A stretch of 64,000 nucleotides of DNA from Pseudisothecium myosuroides (Eukaryota; Streptophyta; Bryopsida; Hypnales; Lembophyllaceae). Shown here piece by piece: positions 11,683 to 24,087 of this stretch. A model generated the notes under the pieces. The model had not been told where the DNA came from, searched no databases, and saw nothing but the letters and a program-made list of their open reading frames with translations. The translations under genes and the position numbers were made by a program. The stretch's first letter is position 1. Each line of letters opens with the position of its first letter. The DNA lies in assembly GCA_951799445.1 (NCBI GenBank), contig OX637288.1, forward strand, positions 34,017,288 to 34,081,287, given 5' to 3'.

Positions 11683-13778
11683 TAGTAGGACCACAAACAG
11701 TGTTGCTTGTAGGTGTTTCTACTTCAATTAATCTGATTTTCACATAATCTCAATCCCCCAACTGCGCGCACCTGATTGTACCAACAGAATGAAGGAAAGT
11801 CGTTCACTTGTCATCCACATTTGTCTGCAGTTTTCATCTATTTTAACCATAAGTAGATCCTCCATAATGGGCTCCACCCTCACTACACGCCCCACTGATT
11901 AGGGGTTCAGATTCAGAATCTGGTGTCAACGCCGCGCACCTGCAGGCTCTTGAGTCTTGATCTAAACTTGGGGCCGGCACCGGCGTATCGGTCCTCACGC
12001 GTGCACTTTGACGTACGGCCCGCGTACTACCATTGTCCCCGAGGAGGACGCTACCTTCACGCGAACCTTACCTCCAACTCTCATCATTCTCATCACCCCA
12101 CCCAAGTCCCCAACTCTTGCATCTGGCACCCAAACTTGCACCCAAACTTGCACTCAAACTTTCTCCCAAACTTGCACTAGCTCAAACTTGCTCCCAAACT
12201 TGCACCCAAACTTCCTGGACATATACAGTACTTCCAAACTGGCAACTGGTGCACTGGTGCTCTGGTGCTCTGATTTCGTTACAGACAGGTAGACGTGGTG
12301 AAAGCAAGCCGTGGATCGACACCAGCTTGCAAGCTGCTGCAGCAGGGACATAAAAGTTAGTTCAGGACTAATTCGGTGAAGGCGATACGCGCTGCAGGTA
12401 CATCACGACAGGCTCCGGAGCGTGAGAATCTCGTCGTTGGGTGGCAGCTAGCGATTGGGCACGGCAACGTTCATTTCTCGGTGTTTCTAGACTCTCCGTG
12501 TGGATTTCGAAGGGACGTCGATCTTCGCCAATGGTCTCTGCGCTGTTTAGTGGTTCCCGCGTGTTGAATTTCAGTCGGAGCTTCGACTTTGCCGCCGGCC
12601 CAGGTTCTTCGGTCGTGGTACTTAACTGGTCCTCCCTCTACATCTAGGTTGTGAGTGTTGCTTGAGTTGGCGTTTTTGTGAATGTCGGAGATACTGTACT
12701 GAGTGGTTAGGACGTTTGGGTTACAAGATCAGGTTTTGGGCATCAGGGGTGACGCGAACTCGTTTGAGAAGTTCTCCTGAGGATTGACTTGAATTTCATG
12801 GTGGAAGTGTGAACGTCATTTGGGAGTTGAATTGGCAACGGCGTTAACGTTTTGTGTTTGGGTATGTGTGCCGAGATTGATTCCTTCGGAGTCCGTGCCA
12901 GTGCTTCCTGGATTGGACGAGGCTTGAATGATTGCCGTTGAATATTAGAATTTGTCGAGAATGTCGAGAATCCCATGCTCTGAGTTTTTCCACAGTCCGT
13001 GTGCTTCGAAGTTGTTTTTCTTTTCGTTGCAGGGGTTTGTTTTATATCTTGAATTAACTTAATATATGATGATTACGGTATGCAGGCCTTGACGTGAGCA
13101 GAGGCATTGGAGTAACCAGTAGAGGTTTATTCTGAAGCAGACTGACGGACCATAAGCTCTGTAAGAATTCCACATGCTCCATCGTAGATCATATCAACTC
13201 CAAATTTTGAATCCTTGAGCTTAATATTAGGTCTTCTGTAAGATACATTGACCTAACCATTGGACAAATCGATGATTTATTGGCGCTTAATGCTTAGGGC
13301 CAAGCCATTGTTCATTTGTTATAACATTATTCCATTGGCATTTGCCCTTAAAATCTAAATTTTGTTGACACATGCTCTAAATCTTGACGACTGGATGGCT
13401 TTTTGGCCCGTGGATGGTCAACTTCTTAGGAATTGAACGGAACTCATTAAGCAAGTCTGCAAAATATGTTAACCTTAATAAGATAAAACGTCAATTCGTT
13501 AAATTGTTGGTATTCCAATACTTTGGCACCTTTCACAACACCTGTTCTAAAACAGAAATCCATTTATGTCCTAGATTTTAGACCTTCATGTACATATATG
13601 TCACAATTTTTGGCGCTGGAGTCACGCCACTTTAACGAAATTGACGTTCTAATCAAACATTTTCAAGGCATTGGTCCTGAAATAAGGCATATTGCACAAC
13701 TGCATGTTTTTTAGTATCAAAATTACATACCTCTAATTTTATATCTACGGTGCTGAATTCCTCCACTTCCTGCCGCAG
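11683..13778 (+). promoter_or_regulatory. upstream region and probable 5' UTR of the receptor-like kinase gene
   Basis: From about 11.9 kb the DNA becomes clearly more GC-rich than the repeat cluster to the left. Several reading frames exist between 11.9 and 12.65 kb, but none resembles a known protein and they overlap each other. Splice-like signals (for example an acceptor before 13086 and a donor near 13160) fit a spliced leader. A precise start of transcription cannot be read from the sequence. Confidence 0.35.
12108..12217. repeat. minisatellite with 12-bp unit
   Basis: The unit CCCAAACTTGCA is repeated about seven to eight times with substitutions and small indels. It lies in the region upstream of the kinase gene. 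Confidence 0.7.
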
Positions 13779-13782
13779 AAAC

Positions 13783-16700
13783 ATGGACGGTATATTGCTT
13801 ACATTGCATCCACGTCGAGCTCTGTTGCAAGCGGTCGCACCTGCCACCCGTTCAAGTAACGCCCTGCGCACACTTTTCAATCTATCTCATCATTCTCATA
13901 GCACAAATCCAAGTATGTTTTTGATCAGGCGATCTGGGAACTGACTGATATACGATGGTGATATGTTCTGGCAGGTAATACTAGAAACCTCATGTGGTTG
14001 TATATCCTCCTTGCTGTCTTTGGTGTTATAGCCTTTTTGATCACCGCCTGCTGCTGTTGGCGCTGCTATAAGATAAAAAGGGACCAGCGACCTAAAGGAA
14101 AACCTGTACCATTCAGCGAAGAGAGCGTATCAGGTAATGAATCCGCTACTGCATCACTAATACTGATGAATTGGAAGCAGGTTTAGAGTCTTGATTTTAA
14201 CAGATATTTCGTTCAAATGGCATATTCCATACGCCATTTTCCCATTTATTGTCTAGGACTTATATAGATTTCAGATCGCACGGTCTGAAGTCTAGGACAG
14301 ATGTACATTCCAGACCGCCCGGTCTAAATGTAAAAGTGCCAAGTTTGTGGAATACCTCCATTTTAACGAGATATCCGAAAATTTCCTCTGCTTTTGATTT
14401 TTTTTGCTGTTTGGACTTTAATTTGCCATTTACATGGAATTGACTGTGGTATCACACCAACAGAGGTACTGGGCGGATTCGGTCAACAAGCAAAAGTCAT
14501 ACCTTATGAAACAATTGCTCAGGCTACCAACGACTTTGACTTGAGACAGAAAGTGGGTCATGGACGCTTCGGCCCTGTCTTCCAGGTGAGCGCAACCGTA
14601 ACATTCTTTAGGGAGACCTTGTGACACGTTGAAATGGCTTTAATGTCATGAATTTGGATATCGATTCTGGCCCTTATCGTGAATTTTCTGTTACGGGGTG
14701 TAGTGCTTGAATGGCTAGAGAATGTTATGACAGTCTCTTAATTATATTGTTGCGTTCAGCTTAGCCATGTGCACCAGATAATGGCCACGAATTCTGTCGC
14801 TTATTGACGGCTATGCATGACGACTTTGCGCAGGGAGAGATGCCGGATGGAACGGAAGTGGCAGTGCGTCGCCTTCCCTTGAATTCCAGACAAGGAAAAC
14901 GGGAGTTCGTCAAGGGGGTGAAGAATATGATGGAAGCGCATCACCGGAACGTTGTCCGGCTCATAGGATGCTGCTACAACACCTCTCGCTTGCTAGTCTA
15001 CGAGCATCTTCACAATGGCAACCTCGCCGAAATTCTTTTCGGTACTTCTCCCCTCTCTATGAATTTCGTGCCTCAGCCCAATTTCCTCAGACACAAAATC
15101 TGTAGCTGCAACGTCTTAGTGTTAGTCATGATTCAATGTGGCACTAAAATTGAGTGCCATACATTGTGAAGTCAAGTAGTGTAGTTGGTTTGACTTTGGA
15201 ACCATCGTCAAACCATTGAAATTTGAAAGAGAAAAGAGAAGTTTTTGAATGAATAGTTCATCAATAAGTGGCCAGTCAACACAACAAATGAGCTTTGATG
15301 ATCACGGCAAACGCATTTTGAATCTTCGTGTGAAAAAAAATACTGAGAGGGTACACACCCATACTGATTGTGAGACCAGGTATCCACTATGTACATTTTT
15401 CATTTGAGATTTAATATAAGCTGGCTGTGGTTCAAATCTTATTTATCCAAAGGTAAAGTAAAATACGTGACGTTCCAATTAGCATTAAAAGTACAAAATA
15501 GTGTGTCATACGTACACCATGTATACTGTGTAGTAATCCCCAACTGGACTTTCTGGTTTCCAGAATCATTGAATAGAATTTGTTCGTGATCGTACCTGCA
15601 GACCGGAAGCAGACGTTGGAATGGCGTAGGAGATACGAAATCTTGTTGGGCGTGGCCAACGGTCTTGCGTACTTACACGAAGAGCCAGACTCCATCTTCG
15701 CCCATGGGGACATCAAAGCTGGAAACATCATGCTGGACCCGACCATGAAGCCCAAGATCGCCGACTGGGGTCTCGCTGCGCTCTTCCGCAATGACCAAGG
15801 AGAGGTCAAACCCCGGAACATGGTGTCCGTGTGAGTACTCCTCCATAACTGTCATTCACTTGAGCTACATTGCTAAAGTCATACTTTGGTGAACGGAAAT
15901 GTCGTAAGAAGCGTGTTGTTCAAAGCTTGCGTGCACCCATTTGTGAAAGTTAATGAGAGAGTGTGTTTTTATTTAACAGAGGTTACATGTCACCGGAGTT
16001 GGCTCTGGATGGGCAGTTGTCAGCAAAGTCGGACGTCTTTTCCTTTGGCATTCTGTGCTTGGAAGTTATCAGTGGTCGCCAGAACACTGACATCAATCTT
16101 CTCGGCACCGAGATGCAAACTCTACTCAGCTGGGTACGACCTTCAAGCCTGATCTTGTTTCAATGATTTCTACTGTAGTTGGGCATATTGATTATAACAG
16201 GTCTGCACCAAATTAAATTGTGACATCCTCCAGCTCTGAAAGTTAGGACTGGTTTCAGATCTGAGGTTTCAGTTGGGCAGCTGTGGTGAATTCTGCCATT
16301 TTAACTAATATGAGGTTTCATAGAACATTCAACACAGCTTCGTAGCATGCATCCTTTCTAATAATACATCATTGACAATACAAACATGGTCATGGTTATG
16401 AAGCCACTAGTGTGCATTCATGCTTACATAGATTTTTTTTTAGCACCTCACTGCTTTTCTCGCTTGTTTCTTTATATTATGAAGGAATGAGGTATTGGAA
16501 ATCGTGGATTACCAAGATTCTGGACATCAGGATTGATTCCAAAGTGCCAGTGACACTTATGGAGAGTTTTCTTCCTCGAAAACTTGATCACTTCAAACCT
16601 ACCAATTGTAACAAGTTTCTAACATAAACTATGCTCATTGTAACGAAGCTAGGGTTCCTAGGATAGCTCTGCGATGGGTTTTCTACTAGCGACATTACCC

Positions 16701-17431
16701 GTTACCCCACTTAAGCTGTTAGGTAATTCGGTGATTGAAGCAGCACTAACTTCACTGAAATCCAATCCCCATGATCAAATGATTTCCATGCGGATAATTT
16801 TTAAAGTATTCTTTAGTTCAGAGAACCCAAACTTGAAATTCTAAATTCTAAATATAGTAAGTATGATATGAGCCTACGATTGCCTGTAATCCGGAGCTTT
16901 AGAAAATTCTTTGGTTTGAAAACCCTTACTCATTTTAACGAAAGTAAGGTTTGTAATTTAAAAGGTGAAGGTTGCTGCTGAGCATACTAAAAGTTAATGC
17001 AAGCTGATGCAAATGGTGTGGTGCACTTGCAGGCCTGGTCTCTCCAAACCAAGCGTCGGCAACTGGACATGCTGGACCAGCGCCTCCGCGACAGCCTCCG
17101 CGACGGCAACTGCGACGAGGAGCAAGTGCGGAAGGTGTTCTGCATTGCGCTCTTGTCCACCCAAGACTCCGTGGTGGCCCGCCCGTCCGTGTCCCGCATC
17201 GCCGCCATGCTCAGCGACGAGGAGGCCCTGCCGCAGCTGCCGGCCAAGCCCGAGGCCGTCAAGTCCCTGGGACTCTGCGACCAAAACGTGTCCGGCACAT
17301 TCACCAGCTCCTTCGTCACGCCCAAGTTCGTCTCGCCGTCCAAGAAATGGGCGTCCAAGAAACACAGGGCGTCCAACTCTAGATTGTATAATGCCGATCC
17401 TAGCGATCAGGATGCGGTCTATCGTTTGTGA
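13783..17431 (+). CDS. receptor-like protein kinase, CRK/DUF26-type kinase without ectodomain; probable pseudokinase
   Basis: Coding exons are 13783-13912, 13975-14133, 14464-14585, 14834-15041, 15602-15830, 15980-16133 and 17033-17431. All junctions are GT-AG and in frame, giving 466 codons plus stop. The N-terminus is short (about 49 residues) with no Cys-rich or LRR ectodomain, then one membrane helix (about residues 50-68), then a kinase domain. The glycine loop GHGRFG (128-133) is intact. The ATP-binding Lys is Arg (VAVRRL, 149) and the helix-C Glu appears to be Gly (FVKG, 165). HRD is HGD (241-243), with Lys245 and Asn248 kept, and DFG is DWG (261-263). The order and wording of the subdomains are closest to cysteine-rich RLK kinases. 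I infer a membrane scaffold or allosteric signalling protein with little or no catalysis. The first ATG is chosen because it gives an in-frame junction to the membrane exon; an upstream start is possible. Confidence 0.85.
14202..14377. mobile_element. MITE in kinase intron 2 (family F)
   Basis: The inverted ends are AGATATTTCGTTCAAATGG (left) and CCATTTTAACGAGATATCC (right). A second copy with the same ends and shared interior ('gccaagtttgtggaatacc') lies at 63223-63357. Confidence 0.65.
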
Positions 17432-17590
17432 CCCTTAAACCTTAAACCCTAAACCCAAAACCCAAAACCCCGAAACCCCAATTCTCAAAACCCTGAAACC
17501 CTTAAACCCTGAGCCCTGAATACCCTGAAATGAGCCTTGAAAATGAGCCTTGAAAACCCTGAAATTCTAAAACCCTGAGCCCTCAAACTG
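17432..17590. repeat. degenerate telomere-like repeats just after the kinase stop codon
   Basis: Immediately after the TGA there are about a dozen variants of CCCTAAA (CCCTTAAA, CCCTGAAA, CCCAAAA). CCCTAAA is the usual plant telomere unit. The array is decayed, lies in the presumed 3' UTR and is not a chromosome end. Confidence 0.65.
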
Positions 17591-18507
17591 TGAAACCGTG
17601 AAATTGTGGGTTGGATGTTAACAGGTTACAATGTTGACAGCTAACTGTAGGGCTTGACGATAGAATTTGATAATTTGGTAAGGAATTTGGTTGATTACCT
17701 TTGATGATAGGGCTGTGTTTTTCCAGTTTTTTAGGGCACACCAACTTGTTTTGGGTCGATAGATGCTTTCAAAACTTTGATGATTCATATTCAAAAGCGT
17801 TTTGTAGTGGGATTTTTTTACGTAGCTAAGTGAGATTAATTTTTAGATTAATTTTAGAAAATCGATGATTGAACAAAGAAGTAGCTTTCTTTTGTACTTC
17901 ATGAGATTGTTTGAACAGGGTTGCAAGCAATGGACAAGTTGGTCCTGTGTATACGTTCCTATTCTTGACTCAAGCTTGTGTTTTTTCTACTCACAAATAT
18001 ATCCATCTTGATTTTTCAACACTGATGAACATCCATTCGCTTCTTTATATTATGAGCCGATTCAAGGTCCATTCCATCCAACTTTTTTTTCGACACAAAA
18101 CTAATATCATGTATCAAACTCTCTGAAACTTTCATTCCAAGTATCTCTATTACAACAAGAATGAAGAGAGATTGCCACTAAGAATTGATTGTCTTTCTCA
18201 TGGAGCATTGCAAAGATCATAATTATGGTTTAAATCTATCTTTCACATTCTTCAATTTACTGTTGCAACTTGAATTTGGACAACCTCTGAAACTTACTAG
18301 GAAACTGATTCACATGCATTGCAGAACCCCCTCTAATAAAACAAATCCCGAGTGATTTGGGTGCACAAAACAAATAATGTGTGCCAAATTGCACTTGAGA
18401 TACAAGTGTGACCGTGCAAAAACTTCAGCTACTTTAATAGCATTAAAACTCTTCATTTCTGACGCAATGGCAATTTCCATGCTCCTAGCCTTGCTAACCC
18501 AATGTTG
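17591..18507. other. intergenic, 3' flanks of two convergent genes
   Basis: It separates the plus-strand kinase from the minus-strand TrpRS gene and probably holds both 3' UTRs. No further gene is seen. Confidence 0.5.
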
Positions 18508-20834
18508 CTACCCGAACATATACGGCAAAGGCCTCGCAGCCATAAACACATCGACCATCTGCAAGAGGAGAAGGACGTATCAGAACCTCACGATTATGTG
18601 CATTAATCCAATCAAAGCATGCAAACTTTGTACTCTAAGAGAAGATGATTCAGAAATTTGACTGATGAAGGCATTCAATCGAACAGAGTCCATGTGTCCT
18701 AATTAAGTGCATGAGGGTTTGGAAGGCTTTAGTTTGCAAAATGGAAATGGGTAGAGCAACACACCTCCTCAGTGATAGCAGCACGAGCCCTACGATGACG
18801 TTCTACAATGGTGACCAATACATTGATCAAAATTTTCTTGACTTCTCCAGTCAGCAATTTCCCACTTCCATATTCCTGCACAACAAAACAGCAATAGATT
18901 CTCAGAATGAGAAAATGATGATTTTGTTTGGGTTTATACCTCAAAGAGCTTGCTAGCTAAAATCATGTACCCTTGCAAGATAAAAAATGCAAAATCAATC
19001 ATAAAGGAACCTGCAATCACCCGTAATCTTACTTCTTTGATGCGCTCCAGCTCCTTGTCATCATCCAGAAAGAACCCCAAGTACTTCACTGCAATATCAA
19101 CCTGCAAGAGTTGCAAGGGAGTCAATTAAATGTTACAGATCAGAAAAGCCGTCAATAATTTGATCCCAAGACTAAGACGTAGATCCAAACCTCAATATTA
19201 GCACCATGCTTTCTTTGTTCCTCGGCAGTATCCCTTCCACCAGAGAATGCCTTGTTGATCTGCACAGTGAAATTCATAATCCCAAACTTGCAGTCAGAAA
19301 AACTCACTGAATATAAAAGGTACACATGAGTGGGTTGGCCATTTGAAACCTTGCAAAATATAATTGCATTCAACAGATATGCACGAACTATAGCTAAGAC
19401 ATACCTTATCTTTGATCTGTTTTTCATTGTCTGTAACATAAATTGCTGAACTTGCATCACTGGCACTCATCTTCCCACTTTCACCCTACAACAGCCACAT
19501 TAAAAAGTGAGATTTAAAGCAGTGAACTGCTGTTGATATCAATAAAGTATGCAGACTATTATCACTTGTAAAGGTTATACAGCTCTTATTCACCTGTAAA
19601 GCAGGGAGAAACAGTGATTCAATAAGGGCTGGTTTATTGAAGCCAATTCGAGGAGCAACATCTCTCGCCATTCTGAAGTATGGGTCCTGCAAAATATTGA
19701 GGACGGATAAGGAGACCACAAAGACTGATGCATAAAAACTAATCAAATTGAATGAGCAAAAAAATAAATTAAAACATAAATTTAGAAAAATCCTTAAGTC
19801 CACTTCAATATGTTATTAGGAGATGAAATTGGTTGATACCTCCTAAGGATGTCATATATCGTGGAGGGAAAGCTTAGCGACACCAAATTCGGGAATCAGA
19901 AGTGAGACGTACCTGATCGATGGCACATGGTATCAAGCATCTCATATCCTTCGACTGTTTTGCATCTCCAAACAAGTGCGGAAAAGAAGTTGGGAATGAC
20001 GGGGCAGCCTGCAGTACTCGCAAGAGAGCAATACACAATTCTCTGGTGAATTCAGGCATATCTAAAGGAGTTGATGCATCCAAGAGAGAATCATTTTTGA
20101 GAAGAATCCATTCATCTGCTGGAAACCCTAAAACAAAGGAGATGAAATTACAGGTCCAGGCTAACTAGCATCAAGAAAAAATCATTAAAAGACTTACTTG
20201 AAGAGGCGGAAACGAAACTTTCCCCATACGATCCTCGCCAACAAATCCAAAGATGCCTATGGCCTGCAGTGAAGCCTTGTTTCATCATTTACTGCTTAAC
20301 CATAAACTCAATTTTCAAACTTATCTGTAAGCAAAGCCTTCCACCATGAATCCTCTCAAAAGCTACAAGCTTGTTAAAAGAACGTAAGAAGCAACTCACT
20401 TGATTCAGAGTGACGTGCTTCTCGATCTGCTTCATATTAGCGTAGAACTCTCTGCAACATAAAACACGCTTAGTCATTTCTACCAATTACCACTTGACGG
20501 CTCAAAATGAACCAGGAATTTTCATTAAAAAAGTCTACAAACCACTTCTTTGAAATTCAATGCCAACCATGAGAAGCCTCCTCCTATCAATCTTAGACTC
20601 ACTTCTAGCTCCAAATTATACATAATTACAGGAGGTTAAGGGTCGAATAAAATACCCTCTAACATAGCCAAAATCAGAGAAAATGAATGTACAACGGATG
20701 TCAAATCCACATGCTATAATGTCTTTGGCATTCTCCCGAGCCAAACGCCTAGCCTCATCCACCATCATATCTTTGGAACACATGAACTTCTCGTCATCCG
20801 TCAGCTGGATCACAAGTGGAACCTTGAACGCATC
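18508..20834 (-). CDS. tryptophanyl-tRNA synthetase (cytosolic eukaryotic type), 5' part missing; possibly a pseudogene
   Basis: Ten exons can be joined in frame: 20656-20834, 20400-20451, 20198-20263, 19913-20008, 19594-19686, 19405-19485, 19191-19259, 19033-19101, 18765-18875 and 18508-18558 (288 codons plus stop). They cover the class I catalytic core from [16 protein letters not shown] through [43 protein letters not shown] and the KMSAS signature (GKMSASD) to the C-terminal [12 protein letters not shown]. The enzyme charges tRNA-Trp in the cytosol. The HIGH-containing first part (roughly 110-120 residues in the family) is not found up to 25.6 kb; sequence beside the first exon looks like a shifted VPF-x-F-TRYLQ. 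Several usually constant positions are changed, for example one residue lost before AFSGGRD. It is either a truncated paralogue or has very distant first exons. Confidence 0.8.
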
Positions 20835-23800
20835 CTGCAAGTACCTAGTCTCATGGAAAAGGAAGCAGGCTCTTCAGTTCTTAGCACCACAACCTGAACC
20901 CAGAACCTTCAAACTACGACAGACATCACCAGATACAATAAACACCAAAGATCATCACGTTGTCAGCCAATGCATATAAACAGACACCTATAATGTAAAG
21001 TCTCCATTTACCATACAACAATGGAGAGGTTCCATTCACCATACAGATGGACTTTAGGTATGGATAGGAATAAGGCAAAGATTTGATAACCTGTAGGTTG
21101 TCATTTTATGTTTTGGTTGTCCCTTCACAACCACTTTGTCATAAAAGTTGTCCTCGGTCACAATCAAAAATCAATGAAGGTTGTCATTTTGACAAACAAA
21201 ATTATTGTAGCTTGTCCATTGGTTGGTCTTTGTGCCTATATGGGCCTTTGGCATCGCGCTCTCACACTATTCCTTGGTACTCAAATATCTCTTTTCTACT
21301 AGTGTGGATTAGACTTTTATTTTAACCTTTTAGATAAATTAGGGTCTTGAGGGCTTTTGCCTTATAGTGGTTGTCTTATTGCCTTGCCTCCAATCAAGTG
21401 TCATTTTATGTGATTGGGTTTATTGCCTACCACAATGCATGATAGTTCACCATCATATAAGGTTATCATAGTAGTGCAATTCATTCTACTTGGATTGTAT
21501 ATTTTCATTGGCTACATTAATGAGCATTCCTCTTGCATGAGATTTTGCAGAGGATGACTTTTTACTTGGGTACAAGATAATTGTAATGGGATCTGTTCAA
21601 GTTCAATAAATCATTACTCACACAATTTGTAAATTTGAAAGTATTCAATGCTGCTAAGTTGTTTAGTCCCATTTGCTTCTATGATTATCCAATAGGTTTT
21701 TATAAAAATGTTCAATTAAAGTTTTGAACTTTATTGAACATTTTTATATACTTGAATTAAATATTTTGAATGCCCATGGATTGAACTTGAAACTTTGAGT
21801 TTGTGGATACAATCTAAATCTCATATGTTGGTTTAGGAATGTACCAAGCTTGGACAATCTATTCTTCAAATGTCCACTATATTGGCTGGCATCCTCACAT
21901 GACAAAATTGTAGCAGGTAGTTTTCTTACAATTCCAACTCGCTCACCTTGTTGTAAAAAAAACTCATTGATTCAAAATCATTGTAGTGTAGTTTGAATCT
22001 CAACTATTAAAGTTAAGCCTAACAAACTAGGGCTTTGTGTTGCTGCACACAACCATCAATGATTGTACTGCAAGGAAGAGATGATATTTTTTATTTTTTT
22101 ATCTTTTATAAAAAGCTCCAGTTGGTGTTGACAAAGGAAGAGACATTGTAAGTACACAAACACACTTACAAACACACCAAACAAAAAATATAAAATATGA
22201 AAATGTAAAGAATATAAAATACAAAAATTCGTGCCGCTCCCGCAACCAGAGTTTTACATTCAATCGAAATAGAACGTCTCTAATATGAATATCATCAACA
22301 AGATTTGTTTCTACTTTGCTTTGGAGTTTGAAGATTCAAAAGAACCAATGAATTATTCTAGTGGCAAGGTCCATGTATTAGAATTCACATTACCGACTAT
22401 TGTATGTTTGTTAGTGTTTTTTTGGTTGTAAAATTGTTTTGAAATTCAATTTTTTTTCCCATTCTAATGCTCACTTTTGTAAATTTTTTTGATTAAATAG
22501 TATAATTGATTTTATATTTATTTCATATGAGAGTCATCCTGAAGAGGTTTAATTAGGGAGTAGTCAATATCAAACATATTTTTGGGGGCTATGTATTGTT
22601 AGCCGTTTTGACAAATATTTAGGCTTAATAGAATCAATCATAAAGTTGTCTTGTGTTTTTGTGAACTTGTGTCACATAAAGGTTTAACTAAGAATAGAAC
22701 AAAACAAACACAACACCCAACTCAATTAGACTTGAGTTTGGGTACTCCATGGAATTTGGGTACTCAAGGGAGTTCAATCTTGTATTTTTCCCAAACTTTG
22801 TCTCCTTGTCCTGCCTTGCACACACTTTACAATTAACTCTAATGGCACTAATGAAAAATTAATGGGGGAAAATGCAATCATCTAGCTAGGTTCTTACAAT
22901 AATTAAAGGTTTGTTAAAAATTTGTTGTATATTGTTAGAAATTATATTGCTGATACAAAAATAAATAAAATGGTATCCAAAATTTACTAGACTTATTATT
23001 AGCCTCAAGAAAATTTTGAACTTATTCTTGTGAAATTAATAAAAATAAAAATAACAGGGTTGGTCAACAAAGTATAACCATCATGGGGTCAAATGCAAGT
23101 AGAGGATTTTGAAGTAAAGAATTTAAAACCCTTTCAAAGAAACTATAAAAATGAAGAATGTACATTATCATTCTCAAGTATGATAGTTTTTGTTTGACTA
23201 CCTTGGTAAAAGGGTTTCATCCCTTGAAGGTTAAGTATAGCTATAGAGAGAACATTTACAAATGAGTTATGTGAAAGGACTGCTTAGATTGTTATTATTT
23301 TCAATGTGTATTCACTTCAAGAAATGCGAGGCGTATATAAATAATTTATTATGCCCTCTTATAGACTTAATTAAAATTTCATAACATATAACTCCCCTAC
23401 CTTGAGTTTTAAACTCGGAAGGATGCCAAGAACGTTTTGTATCCTTTGGATGGTCAATTAAACTTTGTGCATATTGAAAGATGAATGATTTTCATCCAAT
23501 TTTTTTGGGTGCCATTTCCTTGATGCTATACCCATATGACTGATTTAAGTTTAAGACATTTTAGTTTTTATTTTATTTTACATGGTGTAGTTTACAACTT
23601 TGAATTCTTTTCCTCACAACTTGATTTTGACATTCAAAATGATTTCTTTTGCTTTTGAAAAAAACCTAATATACTGAAGCTTTGAAAATATAGTTTTTAC
23701 ATCACTAATTTTTTTTGAAATTACTAAAAATAAGCAATTCAACAAAATTTGAAGTTGAAGATCTATAACCACATTTTTAAATATGAAGTGATACAAAAAA

Positions 23801-24083
23801 ATTTATATTAAAATGTTATACATTGTAATATACTTCTATTCTAAAATTTCAAATTTTTTGAGCACGATTAGTATTTGATATGAATTTTCTTCATATTTTC
23901 TAAAAAAATTCATGGTAATTTGAAATTTTTACGAAATATTTTGAAAATTTTATGACATATATTAGACATGTGATTTCAAAATAAATTCCAAAAAGTTCAC
24001 TAATGAATAGCAAAAAAATGGTAGATATGGAGTGAAGGACTTCAAGTTTAATTACATGGTTATAGGCTCCATCCTTTATGGGT
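20835..24083. other. repeat-rich DNA upstream of the truncated TrpRS
   Basis: About 21225-21345 shares a dispersed repeat with about 54620-54800 (opposite orientation), probably a decayed retroelement. The rest is AT-rich, with no recognisable exon and no HIGH-motif exon for the TrpRS on the minus strand. Confidence 0.5.
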
Positions 24084-24087
24084 TTAA

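Noticed and set aside
11923..12647. Several overlapping frames of 63-106 codons in GC-richer DNA upstream of the kinase
   Set aside because: They overlap in different frames, contain a minisatellite and show no protein-like motifs. A 5' UTR or promoter is more likely.
17007..17438. Long alternative frames on both strands opposite the last kinase exon
   Set aside because: They are by-products of the GC-rich third codon positions of the real exon.
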